From CAVZCC01 sp963773765 (GTDB lineage: Bacteria; Actinomycetota; Acidimicrobiia; Acidimicrobiales; Microtrichaceae): DNA of 64,000 nucleotides. Location of the stretch: positions 1 through 64,000 of the forward strand of contig CAVZCC010000008.1 in assembly GCA_963773765.1 (NCBI GenBank). Direction: 5' to 3'. The notes beneath the pieces are model-generated. The model saw only the letters and a program-made list of their open reading frames with translations, was not told where the DNA came from and ran no database searches. The position numbers were made by a program, and so were the translations under genes. This document shows, one piece after another, positions 46,372 through 55,287 of this stretch (position 1 is its first letter; the number at the start of each line of letters is the position of its first letter).

Positions 46372-47292
46372 TCAGACGGCGCGGTCGGCACCGTTCATGT
46401 CCGCCGGCGGCCGGGCCCGGGCCAGCAGGTCCTCGACCAGCGGCCCCACGGCGGCCGGATCCTCCACCGGCTCCACCGTCGGGCCCCGGTGCCAGCCCTC
46501 CGCCACGCCCAGCACGCGTCCCGAGGCCTCGAACACCCGGCCGGTGACGTGGGAGGACTCCTCCGACGCCAGCCACACCACGATCGGGGCGATCCAGCGG
46601 GGGCTCATGGCCTCCTTGGCCTCATCCGAGGCCTGGCCCATGCCCAGGTTCTCGGTCATCCGGGTCAGTGCCGCGGGCGCCACCGCGTTGACCGTGACGC
46701 CGTAGCGGGCCAGCTCCAACGAGGCGATGAAGGAGAACGAGGCGATGCCGGCCTTGGCCGCGCCGTAGTTGGTCTGGCCCGGGTTGCCGTAGATCCCCGA
46801 CACCGAGGTGGTGTTGATGATGCGGGCCACCGGGCGGTCGGCCTCGCCGGCGTCGGCGGCCTTGGCCCGCTCCCGCCAGTGGTTGGCGGCGTGGTGCGAG
46901 GGGGCGAACGTGCCCTTCAGGTGCACCCCGATGACCGAGTCCCACTCCTGTTCGGTCATGTTCACGAGCATCCGGTCCCGGAGGATGCCGGCGTTGTTGA
47001 CCAGCACGTGCAGGTCGCCGAAGGACTCCACCGCGGTGCGGACCATGCGGGCTGCACCGTCGAAGGACGACACGTCGTCGCCGTTCGCCACCGCCTCGCC
47101 GCCCATGGCCCGGATCTCCTCCACCACCTCCAGCGCAGGACCGGTGGTGGGGGTGCCGGCACCGTCCATGTCGCCCCCCAGGTCGTTGACCACCACCCGG
47201 GCCCCCTCCCGGGCCAGCAGCAGGGCGTACTCCCGTCCGATGCCCCGCCCGGCCCCCGTGACCACACAGATCCGACCCTCGCAGATGCCCAT
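46372..47292 (-). CDS. Short-chain dehydrogenase, (3R)-hydroxyacyl-CoA type
   Basis: 306 residues. Cofactor motif VVTGAGRGIGREYALLLAREGARVVVNDLGG (quoted in part: TGAGRGIG and VVVNDLGG), NNAGILRDRML, catalytic Ser in INTTSVSG, and Y-G-A-A-K (TNYGAAKAG). The NDLGG and ILRD wording is shared with the dehydrogenase part of 17-beta-HSD type 4, so the substrate is probably a (3R)-hydroxyacyl-CoA. AGGGGGA site upstream. It likely works with the MaoC hydratase 117 bp downstream. Confidence 0.85.
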   Translation of the reverse strand: MGICEGRICVVTGAGRGIGREYALLLAREGARVVVNDLGGDMDGAGTPTTGPALEVVEEIRAMGGEAVANGDDVSSFDGAARMVRTAVESFGDLHVLVNNAGILRDRMLVNMTEQEWDSVIGVHLKGTFAPSHHAANHWRERAKAADAGEADRPVARIINTTSVSGIYGNPGQTNYGAAKAGIASFSFIASLELARYGVTVNAVAPAALTRMTENLGMGQASDEAKEAMSPRWIAPIVVWLASEESSHVTGRVFEASGRVLGVAEGWHRGPTVEPVEDPAAVGPLVEDLLARARPPADMNGADRAV

Positions 47293-47419
47293 CGTGCCGT
47301 GTTCCCCCTGTCGGGCCCGGCGCCAGGCCGGGCGGTGTCCAATCGACGGGGCGCCCAACCTGAGACCGTTCACGCCGGGTGCCGCGCCCCGGGCCCGGCG
47401 GTGCGCGACCCTAGTTCCC

Positions 47420-49042
47420 GTGTCCGGAGCCAAGAAGGCCGTCCTCGGCGTCGTCGCCGCGCCCCTCGTGGTCATCGCCCTGCTCGCCGCGGCCTGGGGC
47501 GTGGACACCTGGATGCACCGGGATGACGTGGTGCGCAACGTGGAGCTGGCGGGCGAGCCCGTCGGCGGGATGAGCCGCGTGGCGCTGACCAAGCAGGTGG
47601 AACGGGCCGGTGCGGAGCTGCCCGACACCCCGGTGCGGATCGAGGCCGGGGACCTGACGCTGGACACCACCGCCGGGGCCCTCGGGTTGTCGGTGGACGA
47701 GGAGCGCACGGTGGACCAGGTCTGGGACGTCGGACGGGACGACCCGTTGCCCACGCGTCCCGTCCGGTGGTTCAGCTCCTTCATGGACCCCCGCCCGGCG
47801 CCGGCCCACCTGGACGTGGATGCCGGCGTGCTCACGGCGGAGCTGGCCCGGCTCGAGGGCGACCGGCGCACCGCCCCGGTCGAGCCCACTCTGACCGCCG
47901 ACGAATCGGGCGTGAAGCTGGTACCCGGCACCAACGGCATGGAGCTGACCACCAACGAGGTGGTCAAGGCGCTGCCCACCACGCTGGGCAAGGTGGGCGA
48001 GCCCATCACCATCCAGGTCGAGCGCGCCGTCACCGAGCCCAGGCTCACCGACGCATCGGTGCAGGCGCTCGTGGACCAGGCCAACCAGGTCACCTCCGGC
48101 AAGATCAAGATGACCGCCGGCGACCAGACCATCGAGGTGGAGGGCAAGGACTTCCGCCCCGCCTTCGCGGTGGCCGTCGACGGCGCCCCGGAGGCGCCCA
48201 CCGCCCGCCTCACCATGAAGCCCGAGGCGGTCGCGGAGCTGCTGGCCCGGAACGCACCGGCCGGGAGCGGCAACCCGACCAACGTCCGCTTCGACATCCA
48301 GGGTGGCGTCCCGGTTCCCGTGGCCGGGCAGGACGCTCAGGTCTGCTGCGGGCCGGACGCCCCGGACAAGATCGTGGCCGCGCTGCTGGCAGGCCAGACC
48401 GAGGTGGCGCTGCCCACCCGGACCGTCACCGCGGCCGAAGGCGTGGCCTGGGCCAACACCCTGGGCGTCACCCAGGTGGTCGGCGAGTTCACCACCAAGC
48501 ACCCGGCGGGCCAGCCCCGGGTCACCAACATCCACCGGATCTCCGACGAGACACGGGGCGTGCTCATCGCCCCGGGCGACACGTTCTCGGTCAACGGCTT
48601 CGTCGGACGGCGCACGGCGGAGGACGGCTACGTCCTGGCCCCCGCCATCGAGAACGGCGAGCACGTCCAGGACATCGGCGGCGGCGTGAGCCAGTACGCC
48701 ACGACGCTGTTCAACGCCGCCTTCTTCGGCGGCCTGGACATCCCCGCCTACAAGGCGCACTCGGAGTACTTCAGCCGCTATCCCTACGCCCGAGAGGCCA
48801 CGGTGGCGTACCCGTCGGTGGACCTGAAGGTCCGCAACAACACGCCGTACGGCGTGGTCATCTGGCCCACCTACACCGCCTCGTCGGTGACGGTGCAGCT
48901 GTGGTCCACCCCGTACGCCGTGGGTGCCCAGACCGCCCAGAGCCAGTCCAGCGGGTGCGGCAAGGTCACCACCGAACGGACCCGGACCTTCGTGGACGGC
49001 CGCGTCGAGAAGGACAAGTTCAGCGCCAGCTACAAGTGCTGA
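47420..49042 (+). CDS. VanW-family cell-envelope protein
   Basis: 540 residues. One N-terminal membrane helix (about 5-27), then two putative peptidoglycan-binding repeats in the middle (residues 60-290), then the VanW domain (about 360-500): FTTKHPAGQPRVTNIHR, LIAPGDTFSVNGFVG, YVLAPAIENGEHVQDIGGGVSQYATTLFNAAFFGGL (quoted in part: DIGGGVSQYATTLFNA). The last residues contain paired Cys. VanW occurs beside some glycopeptide-resistance genes, but its function is unresolved and this copy is a stand-alone envelope gene. Confidence 0.85.
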   Translation: MSGAKKAVLGVVAAPLVVIALLAAAWGVDTWMHRDDVVRNVELAGEPVGGMSRVALTKQVERAGAELPDTPVRIEAGDLTLDTTAGALGLSVDEERTVDQVWDVGRDDPLPTRPVRWFSSFMDPRPAPAHLDVDAGVLTAELARLEGDRRTAPVEPTLTADESGVKLVPGTNGMELTTNEVVKALPTTLGKVGEPITIQVERAVTEPRLTDASVQALVDQANQVTSGKIKMTAGDQTIEVEGKDFRPAFAVAVDGAPEAPTARLTMKPEAVAELLARNAPAGSGNPTNVRFDIQGGVPVPVAGQDAQVCCGPDAPDKIVAALLAGQTEVALPTRTVTAAEGVAWANTLGVTQVVGEFTTKHPAGQPRVTNIHRISDETRGVLIAPGDTFSVNGFVGRRTAEDGYVLAPAIENGEHVQDIGGGVSQYATTLFNAAFFGGLDIPAYKAHSEYFSRYPYAREATVAYPSVDLKVRNNTPYGVVIWPTYTASSVTVQLWSTPYAVGAQTAQSQSSGCGKVTTERTRTFVDGRVEKDKFSASYKC

Positions 49043-49125
49043 GCGCCTGAGCCCGTGGGACCAGGAGCGGACCTGACCGGCACCGACCCCGACGGTCTGC
49101 CGGACCGGGGCACGGGCGGACCGCC

Positions 49126-49131
49126 TATCCT
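49126..49131 (+). promoter_or_regulatory. Leaderless -10, TATCCT
   Basis: Ends 6 nt before the ATG of the acyltransferase gene. Confidence 0.55.
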
Positions 49132-49137
49132 GTCGCC

Positions 49138-50577
49138 ATGACGGACGCCACCGAGGGGGAACCAACGCCGGGGGCGGACGACGCTCCGGAGGAGGTGCGC
49201 TTCGAGCACCGCATGAGCGATGCCGACGCCCTCATGTGGGCCATCGAGAAGGACCCCATGCTGCGCTCCACCATCACCACCGTGGTGGTCCTGGAGGGCG
49301 CGGTGGGACGTGAGGACCTGTGGCGCACCTTCGACCGGGTCAGTCGGGTGGTGCCCCGGCTGCGCCAGCGGGTGCGGTCCAACCCGCTGTCACTGGCACC
49401 GCCGCGGTGGGAGGTCGACCCCAACTTCGACCTCGGCTACCACCTCCGATTCGCCCGGGTGCCGGGCGACGGCACCATGCGCGACCTGCTGCAGATGGCC
49501 CAGCCCATCGCCATGCAGGGCTTCGACCGGGCCCGGCCGCTGTGGGAGTGCACCCTGGTGGACGGCCTCGACGGCGGCCGCAGCGCGCTGGTCATGAAGA
49601 TCCACCACGCCATCACCGACGGTGTGGGAGGCGTCCGGCTCATGCTGGAGCTGTTCGACCTGGAGCCGGGCGCCGCACCCCGGCCCATGCCCGACGAGCC
49701 CCCGGTGCACGTGATGAACCAGGTGGAGCGCTTCACCGACGCCTTCCAGCACCAGGCCCGGCGCCAGCTCGGCATCGCCAAGCGGTTCGCCGCCAGCGGG
49801 GCCACCAACGTGACCGGGCTGCTGGCGGACCCGCCCGGCGCCTACACGTCCACCTCCGAGCTCGTCGCGTCGGTGGCCCGCATCATGCGCCCGGTCAGCC
49901 AGCCGCTCTCTCCCATCATGTCGGGCCGGTCGCTGTCCAACCACCTGGACGTGCTCACACTGCCGCTGGACCTGGCCAAGAAGGCCGGCAAGCGGATCGG
50001 CGGCACCCTGAACGACACCTTCGTGACCGGCCTCGCCCTGGGCCTGCGCCGCTACCACGAGACCCAGGGCGTGGAGGTCGGAGCGCTGCGCATGGGCATG
50101 CCCATCAACGTGCGCACGGGGGCGGGACCCGAGACGGCGGGCAACGCCTTCGTGCCGGCCCGCTTCGAGATCCCCCTCACCTCCGACGACCCGTTGGAGA
50201 TGATGCGCGACATCCGCTCCAGGATGGTGGCCGCCCGGGACGAGCCGGCCAACCAGCTGGTGGAGCCGCTGTCCAACATCCTCAACCGGCTGCCCACCTC
50301 GGTGGTGACCCAGATCTTCGGCACCATGATGAAGGGCCTGGACTTCCAGGCCTCCAACGTGCCCGGCGCGCCGGTGCCGGTGTACCTGCTCGGGGTGCCG
50401 GTCCAGTCGCTGGTGCCGTTCGGCCCACTGGCCGGAGCGGCCAGCAACGTGACGCTGCTGAGCTACCAGAACGACCTGAACATCGGCATCAACGTCGACC
50501 CGGCCGCGGTGTCGGACATCGACACCTACATCGAGTGCATCCGCAGCGGCTACGACGAGGTCCTGGACCTGGCCTGA
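49138..50577 (+). CDS. Wax ester synthase/diacylglycerol acyltransferase family
   Basis: WS/DGAT enzyme of 479 residues, full length for the family. The catalytic motif MKIHHAITDGVGG has HHxxxDG intact; LNDTFVTGLALGLRRYH and the C-terminal SNVTLLSYQNDLNIGINVDP are typical. It esterifies acyl-CoA to fatty alcohols or diacylglycerol, making storage lipid. Agreement with the acyl-CoA genes elsewhere in the window suggests a lipid-storing or lipid-using organism. Transcribed alone from a leaderless promoter. Confidence 0.88.
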   Translation: MTDATEGEPTPGADDAPEEVRFEHRMSDADALMWAIEKDPMLRSTITTVVVLEGAVGREDLWRTFDRVSRVVPRLRQRVRSNPLSLAPPRWEVDPNFDLGYHLRFARVPGDGTMRDLLQMAQPIAMQGFDRARPLWECTLVDGLDGGRSALVMKIHHAITDGVGGVRLMLELFDLEPGAAPRPMPDEPPVHVMNQVERFTDAFQHQARRQLGIAKRFAASGATNVTGLLADPPGAYTSTSELVASVARIMRPVSQPLSPIMSGRSLSNHLDVLTLPLDLAKKAGKRIGGTLNDTFVTGLALGLRRYHETQGVEVGALRMGMPINVRTGAGPETAGNAFVPARFEIPLTSDDPLEMMRDIRSRMVAARDEPANQLVEPLSNILNRLPTSVVTQIFGTMMKGLDFQASNVPGAPVPVYLLGVPVQSLVPFGPLAGAASNVTLLSYQNDLNIGINVDPAAVSDIDTYIECIRSGYDEVLDLA

Positions 50578-50592
50578 CCGCCCGGGCCGGGT

Positions 50593-50614
50593 TGCGGGTG
50601 TGAGTGGGCCGACG
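50593..50614. repeat. 22-bp direct repeat, left copy
   Basis: Begins TGCGGGTGTGAG and is identical over 22 bp to 52162-52183. The two copies bracket the hydrolase-cyclase gene, 1,569 bp apart. Confidence 0.85.
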
Positions 50615-50686
50615 GCTAGCACCGCCACCCCCCGACCCGGCAGCCAACGACCACCGCTTGATCGAGTCGGGGCAGACTGGACCGAG

Positions 50687-52024
50687 ATGTCCGAGCTCCC
50701 TGAAACCAGATATGCGACCACTCGGGACGGCACGGACATCGCGTATCGGGTCATGGGCGCGGGACCGACCGAGGTGGTGTTCATCCCGCCGTGGATGAGC
50801 AGTGTCGAACTTGATGTGGACGATCCATATGTAGGACCCACGGTCCAGCGGCTGTCGTCGTTCGGGCGGCTCGTCAGTTACGACAAGCGGGGCGGCGGCA
50901 TGTCCGAATCGCTCCCGCCCGGCATGTCCCTCACGTTGGAGGACCGTGTCGACGAGCTGGAAGCCGTGCTGGATGCCGTCGGGTTCAGACAGCCGACCGT
51001 GTTCACCGGTGCCGACGGTGCCGCTGTTGCGCTGCTCTTCGCGGCAACCCACCCGGAGCGGGTGCACGGCCTGTGCCTGTATGCGCCGTCCGCACGTGTG
51101 ATCGAGGCGCCGGACTACACGATCGGGTACTCGGCCGAGACCGTGGACCTGATGGTCGAGACGGCAGGTCGCATGTGGGGAAGCGGACGGGTCGCTCCAA
51201 CCGCTCCGAGCATGGCTGACGATGACCGTTTCTTGTCCTGGTTCGGGAGCTACCAGCGCAGGTCGGCCAGTCCTGCCGCCGGCAAGCGCTTCCTCCGGAT
51301 GGCGATGGAGACCGATGTGCGGGAGCTGCTGCCGACGATCAGGGTTCCGACGGTGGTCCTTCACCGGACCGAGGATCCGCTCGTGCCGATCTCCATGGGG
51401 CGCTACGTGGCGGATCATATCCCGGGAGCGCGATTCATCGAGCTCGACGGCGTCGACCACTTCTGGGCCATCGGGGACGCAGGGACGGTGCTCGACGCCG
51501 TCGAGGAGATGGCGACGGGGTCACCCGCGAAACCGCAGGGCGATCGTGTGTTGGCCACGGTCATGTTCACCGACATCGTCGGCTCGACCGAGCGCGCCAG
51601 CGAGCTGGGCGACCAGAAGTGGCGTGAACTCCTCGATTCCCACGACGTAGCCGTGCGACGTCAGCTGGAACGCTTCGGCGGGCACGAGGTCCACACCACG
51701 GGTGACGGGTTCCTCGCCACGTTCGACGGTCCCGGGCGAGCGATCCGGTGTGCCTGCGCGATCCGCGACGGCCTCCGCCCCCTGGGCGTCGAGGTGCGTG
51801 CCGGACTGCACACCGGTGAGATCGAACTCCGCGGCGACGACGTCGCCGGCATGGCGGTCCACATCGGGGCCCGCGTCTCCGCCCTCGCCGGGCCAGGCGA
51901 GGTCCTCGTGTCCGGCGCCGTGCCACCGCTGGTGATGGGGTCCGGGATCGAGTTCGAGATGCTGGGAGACCACCAGCTCAAGGGAGTCCCCGGTACATGG
52001 ACGGTCTTCGCCGTCGACGGCTGA
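50687..52024 (+). CDS. Alpha/beta hydrolase fused to class III nucleotide cyclase
   Basis: 445 residues. Residues 1-275 are an alpha/beta hydrolase fold (IPPWMSSVE; SYDKRGGGMSE; HRTEDPLVP; DHFWAIG), and from about 290 a class III cyclase catalytic domain (FTDIVGST with metal Asp, HTTGDGFLATF with the second Asp, GLHTGEI, GMAVHIGARVSAL). The fusion resembles mycobacterial Rv1900c. The nucleophile elbow reads TGADGAA, placing Asp110 where serine is usual. In the cyclase the Asn of the transition-state pair is His, as in several actinobacterial relatives. The first half is visibly lower in GC than its neighbours, and the gene is bracketed by a 22-bp direct repeat, both suggesting acquisition. 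Confidence 0.85.
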   Translation: MSELPETRYATTRDGTDIAYRVMGAGPTEVVFIPPWMSSVELDVDDPYVGPTVQRLSSFGRLVSYDKRGGGMSESLPPGMSLTLEDRVDELEAVLDAVGFRQPTVFTGADGAAVALLFAATHPERVHGLCLYAPSARVIEAPDYTIGYSAETVDLMVETAGRMWGSGRVAPTAPSMADDDRFLSWFGSYQRRSASPAAGKRFLRMAMETDVRELLPTIRVPTVVLHRTEDPLVPISMGRYVADHIPGARFIELDGVDHFWAIGDAGTVLDAVEEMATGSPAKPQGDRVLATVMFTDIVGSTERASELGDQKWRELLDSHDVAVRRQLERFGGHEVHTTGDGFLATFDGPGRAIRCACAIRDGLRPLGVEVRAGLHTGEIELRGDDVAGMAVHIGARVSALAGPGEVLVSGAVPPLVMGSGIEFEMLGDHQLKGVPGTWTVFAVDG

Positions 52025-52161
52025 GACCCCGGCGACCGCCCCACTCGGTGCGGGATCGCCCACCGTACTGAGCCGGAACTGCTCCGTGAGACCCCGCGGC
52101 GCCGTACAGAAGGCCACGACCCTCGTCCTCGTGCGGATACCGGTCGCACAGCGGCCCCGGC

Positions 52162-52183
52162 TGCGGGTGTGAGTGGGCCGACG
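52162..52183. repeat. 22-bp direct repeat, right copy
   Basis: Identical to 50593-50614. It lies immediately upstream of the promoter of the geranylgeranyl-reductase-like gene. Between 52025 and 52161 I see no gene. Confidence 0.85.
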
Positions 52184-52197
52184 CCTCCGGCGACCCG

Positions 52198-52203
52198 TAG
52201 CCT
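52198..52203 (+). promoter_or_regulatory. Leaderless -10, TAGCCT
   Basis: Ends 7 nt before the GTG at 52211. Confidence 0.5.
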
Positions 52204-52210
52204 GACCGCC

Positions 52211-53431
52211 GTGGACGAGCCCTCCAGCGAGCACACCGACGTGGTGGTGGTGGGCGCGGGCCCGGCCGGCGCCGCGGCGGCCACCACGCTGGCCCGGGCC
52301 GGGCTGGACGTGGTCCTGCTGGACAAGGCGGAGTTCCCACGGGACAAGATCTGCGGCGACGGCCTGACCACCGGGGCCCTCCGGCTGCTGGACGGCCTGG
52401 GCCTGGACCCCGCCGCGGTGGCCTCCTGGCAGGACGTCGGCGACTGCTACGTGTCGTCGCCCAGCGGGGTGGTCAGGCACTTCCCCCTCCCCCGCGGTCC
52501 GGGCCGGTTCGCGGCAGTGGCCACCCGGGCGGACCTGGACGCGGCCCTGGTGGACCTGGCCCGCAAGGAGGGTGCCCTGGTCCGGGAGGGCGCCGCGGTC
52601 ACCGCGGCCGCCGAGGACCGCGACGGCGTCACCGTCTCCGTGGCCGACGGCTCCACCGTGCGGGCCCGCTGGGCCATCGCCGCGGACGGCATGTGGTCCC
52701 CCATGCGCAAGTTCCTCGGGGTGGCGGAGGCGGGCTACCTGGGCGACTGGCACGCCTTCCGCCAGTACGTCTCCGGCGTCGGCCCCGACGCGTCCCGCAA
52801 CCTCTACATCTTCTTCGAGCCGGACATCCTGCCCGGCTACTTCTGGTCCTTCCCCCTGCCCGACGGCCGGGCCAACATCGGCTTCGGCGTCCAGCGCGGC
52901 GGCAAGGTCGCCGTCCCGGACATGAAGCCCCTGTGGCCCGACCTGCTGGCCCGGCCCCGGATCCGGGACCTCCTGGGCCCGGACGTCACTCCGGACGGGC
53001 CCCACCGGGCGTGGCCGATCCCGGCCCGCGTCGGCGGGCTGCAGCCCACCACGGACCGCACACTGTTCGTGGGCGACGCCGTGGCCGCGTGCGACGTGAT
53101 GACCGGCGAGGGCATCGGCCAGGCCCTGCTCACCGGCATCCGCGCCGCGGAGGCCGTCCGCGACCGCGGGGCGTTGGAGGACGCCGCGTCCCGGTACCGC
53201 GACACCCTGCACCACGACCTGGTGGCGGACCACCGCATGTCCGCCCTCCTGGTGCGGGCCCTGCAGCACCGCAAGGGGGCCCGGGCCGCGGTGCGGGTGG
53301 CGGGCGCCACCCCGTGGACCCGGCGGAACTTCGCCCGCTGGCTGTTCGAGGACTATCCCCGGGCCGTGGCCGTCACCCCGGGCCGGTGGCACCGGGGCGT
53401 GCTGAGCGGTCCCGGGGCCTACCGGTCCTGA
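52211..53431 (+). CDS. Geranylgeranyl-reductase-family flavoprotein
   Basis: FAD-dependent oxidoreductase of 406 residues. Dinucleotide fold VVVVGAGPAGAAAA, then LDKAEFPRDKICGDGLT (the family's PRxKxCG motif), IAADGMWSPMRKFLG, the substrate motif around YFWSFPLPDGRANIGFGV, and LFVGDAVAACDVMTGEGIG for FAD. These enzymes saturate double bonds of prenyl chains in menaquinone or membrane lipids. The nearby carotenoid hydroxylase makes an isoprenoid role attractive. A GTG at 52169 is also in frame, inside the direct repeat. Confidence 0.85.
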   Translation: MDEPSSEHTDVVVVGAGPAGAAAATTLARAGLDVVLLDKAEFPRDKICGDGLTTGALRLLDGLGLDPAAVASWQDVGDCYVSSPSGVVRHFPLPRGPGRFAAVATRADLDAALVDLARKEGALVREGAAVTAAAEDRDGVTVSVADGSTVRARWAIAADGMWSPMRKFLGVAEAGYLGDWHAFRQYVSGVGPDASRNLYIFFEPDILPGYFWSFPLPDGRANIGFGVQRGGKVAVPDMKPLWPDLLARPRIRDLLGPDVTPDGPHRAWPIPARVGGLQPTTDRTLFVGDAVAACDVMTGEGIGQALLTGIRAAEAVRDRGALEDAASRYRDTLHHDLVADHRMSALLVRALQHRKGARAAVRVAGATPWTRRNFARWLFEDYPRAVAVTPGRWHRGVLSGPGAYRS

Positions 53432-53515
53432 CGGGCACACCCGTGGCCGGCGGGACCGGTCGGGGCGGTGGACAGGATGCCCACGCCGGGAGCGGCCCCC
53501 ACCCCCGCATGGTCC

Positions 53516-53521
53516 TACCAT
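53516..53521 (+). promoter_or_regulatory. Leaderless -10, TACCAT
   Basis: Ends 7 nt before the ATG at 53529. Confidence 0.5.
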
Positions 53522-53528
53522 CACAGCC

Positions 53529-54494
53529 ATGCACACCCGACTCACCGAGATCCTCGGCATCGAACACCCCGTCATGCTCGCCGGCATGGGCGGTGTCTCC
53601 TACAGCGCACTGGCCGCCGCCGTCTCCGAGGCCGGAGGCCTGGGTTGCCTGGGGGCGTCGACCATGGGCGACGAGCAGATGGTGGAGGAGATCGCGGCGG
53701 TCGCCGCGGCCACCGGGCGGCCCTTCGGCGTGGACCTGCTGACCGCCGCCCCCCAGGACATGTCGGCGAAGGTCCAGGCCATCATCGACGGGGGTGGCAC
53801 CGTGTTCGTGGCAGGCCTCGGCGTGCCCCGGGAGGTCATCGAGCAGTGCCACGAGCAGAACGTGATCGTGGTGAACATGTGTGGCAAGGTCCACCACGCC
53901 GTCACCGCGGTGGAGGCGGGCTGCGACATCGTGGTGGCCCAGGGCACCGAGGCCGGCGGACACACCGGACAGATCGCCACCATGGCCCTGGTGCCCCAGG
54001 TGGTGGACGCGGTCGGCGACCAGGTGCCGGTGGTGGCGGCGGGCGGGATCTTCGACGGCCGTGGCCTGGCGGCCGCGCTCAGCCTGGGGGCGGACGGCGT
54101 CTGGGTGGGCACCCGCTTCATCGCCACGCCGGAGGCCCGGGCCGTGCTGGGCTACAAGGACCGGATCCTGGCCTCGGCCGAGGACGGCACCATGGTCACC
54201 CGGGCCTACACCGGCAAGACGTGCCGGGTCATGCGAACGTCCTACGCCGAGGCCTTCGAGTCCGGTGGCGCCAAGCCGGAACCGTTCCCGGGCCAGGTGA
54301 TCAAGTCGATGAACGACGGCGCCAACCACCTGGGCGGCGACGACCTCACCCCTGGCGTGGACCCGGAACTGGAGTTCATGCCGGCCGGCCAGGCCATCGG
54401 GGCCATCCGGTCGCTGGTGCCGGCCGGGGACCTGGTCCGCTCCATGGTGGCCGAGGCGGAGGCCGTGCTGGACCGGGTGGAGGCGCTGCGCTGA
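53529..54494 (+). CDS. Nitronate-monooxygenase-like flavin enzyme
   Basis: FMN-dependent TIM-barrel protein of 321 residues. Family features: HPVMLAGMGGVSYSALAAAVSEAGGLGCLGA (quoted in part: AVSEAGGLGCLG), GTEAGGHTG (FMN phosphate/active-site His), VPVVAAGGIFDGRGLAAAL and ADGVWVGTRFIAT. Relatives oxidise nitronates or reduce enoyl chains (FabK type); the exact reaction is open. Single gene with its own promoter. Confidence 0.85.
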   Translation: MHTRLTEILGIEHPVMLAGMGGVSYSALAAAVSEAGGLGCLGASTMGDEQMVEEIAAVAAATGRPFGVDLLTAAPQDMSAKVQAIIDGGGTVFVAGLGVPREVIEQCHEQNVIVVNMCGKVHHAVTAVEAGCDIVVAQGTEAGGHTGQIATMALVPQVVDAVGDQVPVVAAGGIFDGRGLAAALSLGADGVWVGTRFIATPEARAVLGYKDRILASAEDGTMVTRAYTGKTCRVMRTSYAEAFESGGAKPEPFPGQVIKSMNDGANHLGGDDLTPGVDPELEFMPAGQAIGAIRSLVPAGDLVRSMVAEAEAVLDRVEALR

Positions 54495-54625
54495 GCTCCG
54501 GCGGCGCGCTCCGCGGCCGGCCTGCCCGGTCGACCGGCCTGCCCGTTCGACCGGGGCCGGACGCGTCAGAATGGGACCATGCCACCGATACCCCACATGC
54601 CCACGTCGCACGGGAGTCGACCACG

Positions 54626-55225
54626 GTGACGGGATGGACCGTCCTGTTGTTCGTGGGCGCCTTCCTGGCCATGGAGGTGGTGGCCTCGGTGGAGCACCGT
54701 GTGGCCATGCACGGCTTCGGCTGGGCCTGGCACCGGAGCCACCACCAGGTTCCCGGCCGGCGCCACCTGGAGGCCAACGACCGGTTCCCGCTGGTGTTCG
54801 CCGCGCTCGCGTTCACGGGGTTCCTCGCCGGCACCCAGGTGGACGGCTGGAGCTGGCTGGTCCCCGTGGCCGCCGGCGTGACGGCGTACGGCGCCTCCTA
54901 CGCCGTGCTGCACGAGGGCTACATCCATGGGCGGCTGGGGGTGCGGTTCCCCCGGGTGGCCGTGCTCGACCGCCTGGCCGACGCCCACTGGCTCCACCAC
55001 CGGTTCAACGGCGCCCCCTTCGGCATGCTCCTGCCGGTGGTCCCGGGCCACATCCGGCGCCGGGCCGCCGCCACGGCCGATCAGGCCCGCCGCCCCGACC
55101 GACCCCACGGCCGCCACGGCCGCCACGGCCGCCACGGAGCGTCGCCAGGCCACCACAGGCCAGTGAACGCAAGGGTTCCGACGCTTGCCCGGGAGGGGTC
55201 GGGTGCTACCCTGAGCAGGCTGTGA
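54626..55225 (+). CDS. crtZ: Beta-carotene hydroxylase
   Basis: Di-iron membrane hydroxylase of the sterol-desaturase superfamily, adding 3-hydroxyl groups to carotenoid rings. The four histidine clusters are complete: HRVAMHG, HRSHHQ, HEGYIHG and HWLHHRFNG, with hydrophobic helices between. The catalytic part ends near residue 150; the remaining 45 residues include HGRHGRHGRHGA from a 9-bp DNA repeat and may be mis-framed. The GTG at 54626 is the only good start in frame. No other crt gene is in the window. Confidence 0.85.
   Translation: MTGWTVLLFVGAFLAMEVVASVEHRVAMHGFGWAWHRSHHQVPGRRHLEANDRFPLVFAALAFTGFLAGTQVDGWSWLVPVAAGVTAYGASYAVLHEGYIHGRLGVRFPRVAVLDRLADAHWLHHRFNGAPFGMLLPVVPGHIRRRAAATADQARRPDRPHGRHGRHGRHGASPGHHRPVNARVPTLAREGSGATLSRL
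55105..55137 (+). repeat. 9-bp tandem repeat in the crtZ tail
   Basis: CCACGGCCG repeated almost four times, coding the His-Gly-Arg run at the C-terminus of the hydroxylase. Confidence 0.8.
55185..55212 (+). promoter_or_regulatory. Promoter TTGCCC-16-TACCCT
   Basis: A sigma-70-like pair inside the 3' end of crtZ, 75 bp before the secreted-protein start; this one has a true leader. Confidence 0.45.
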
Positions 55226-55287
55226 AGCGGACGTCGTGGCTGGAGCGCCGTCCACCGACTGGGGGCAGGACCATGGAGGGTACCGGG

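Noticed and set aside
50600..50686. N-terminal extension of the cyclase protein from the GTG inside the direct repeat
   Set aside because: The extra 29 residues look like translated spacer and the hydrolase fold begins naturally at MSELPETRYA.
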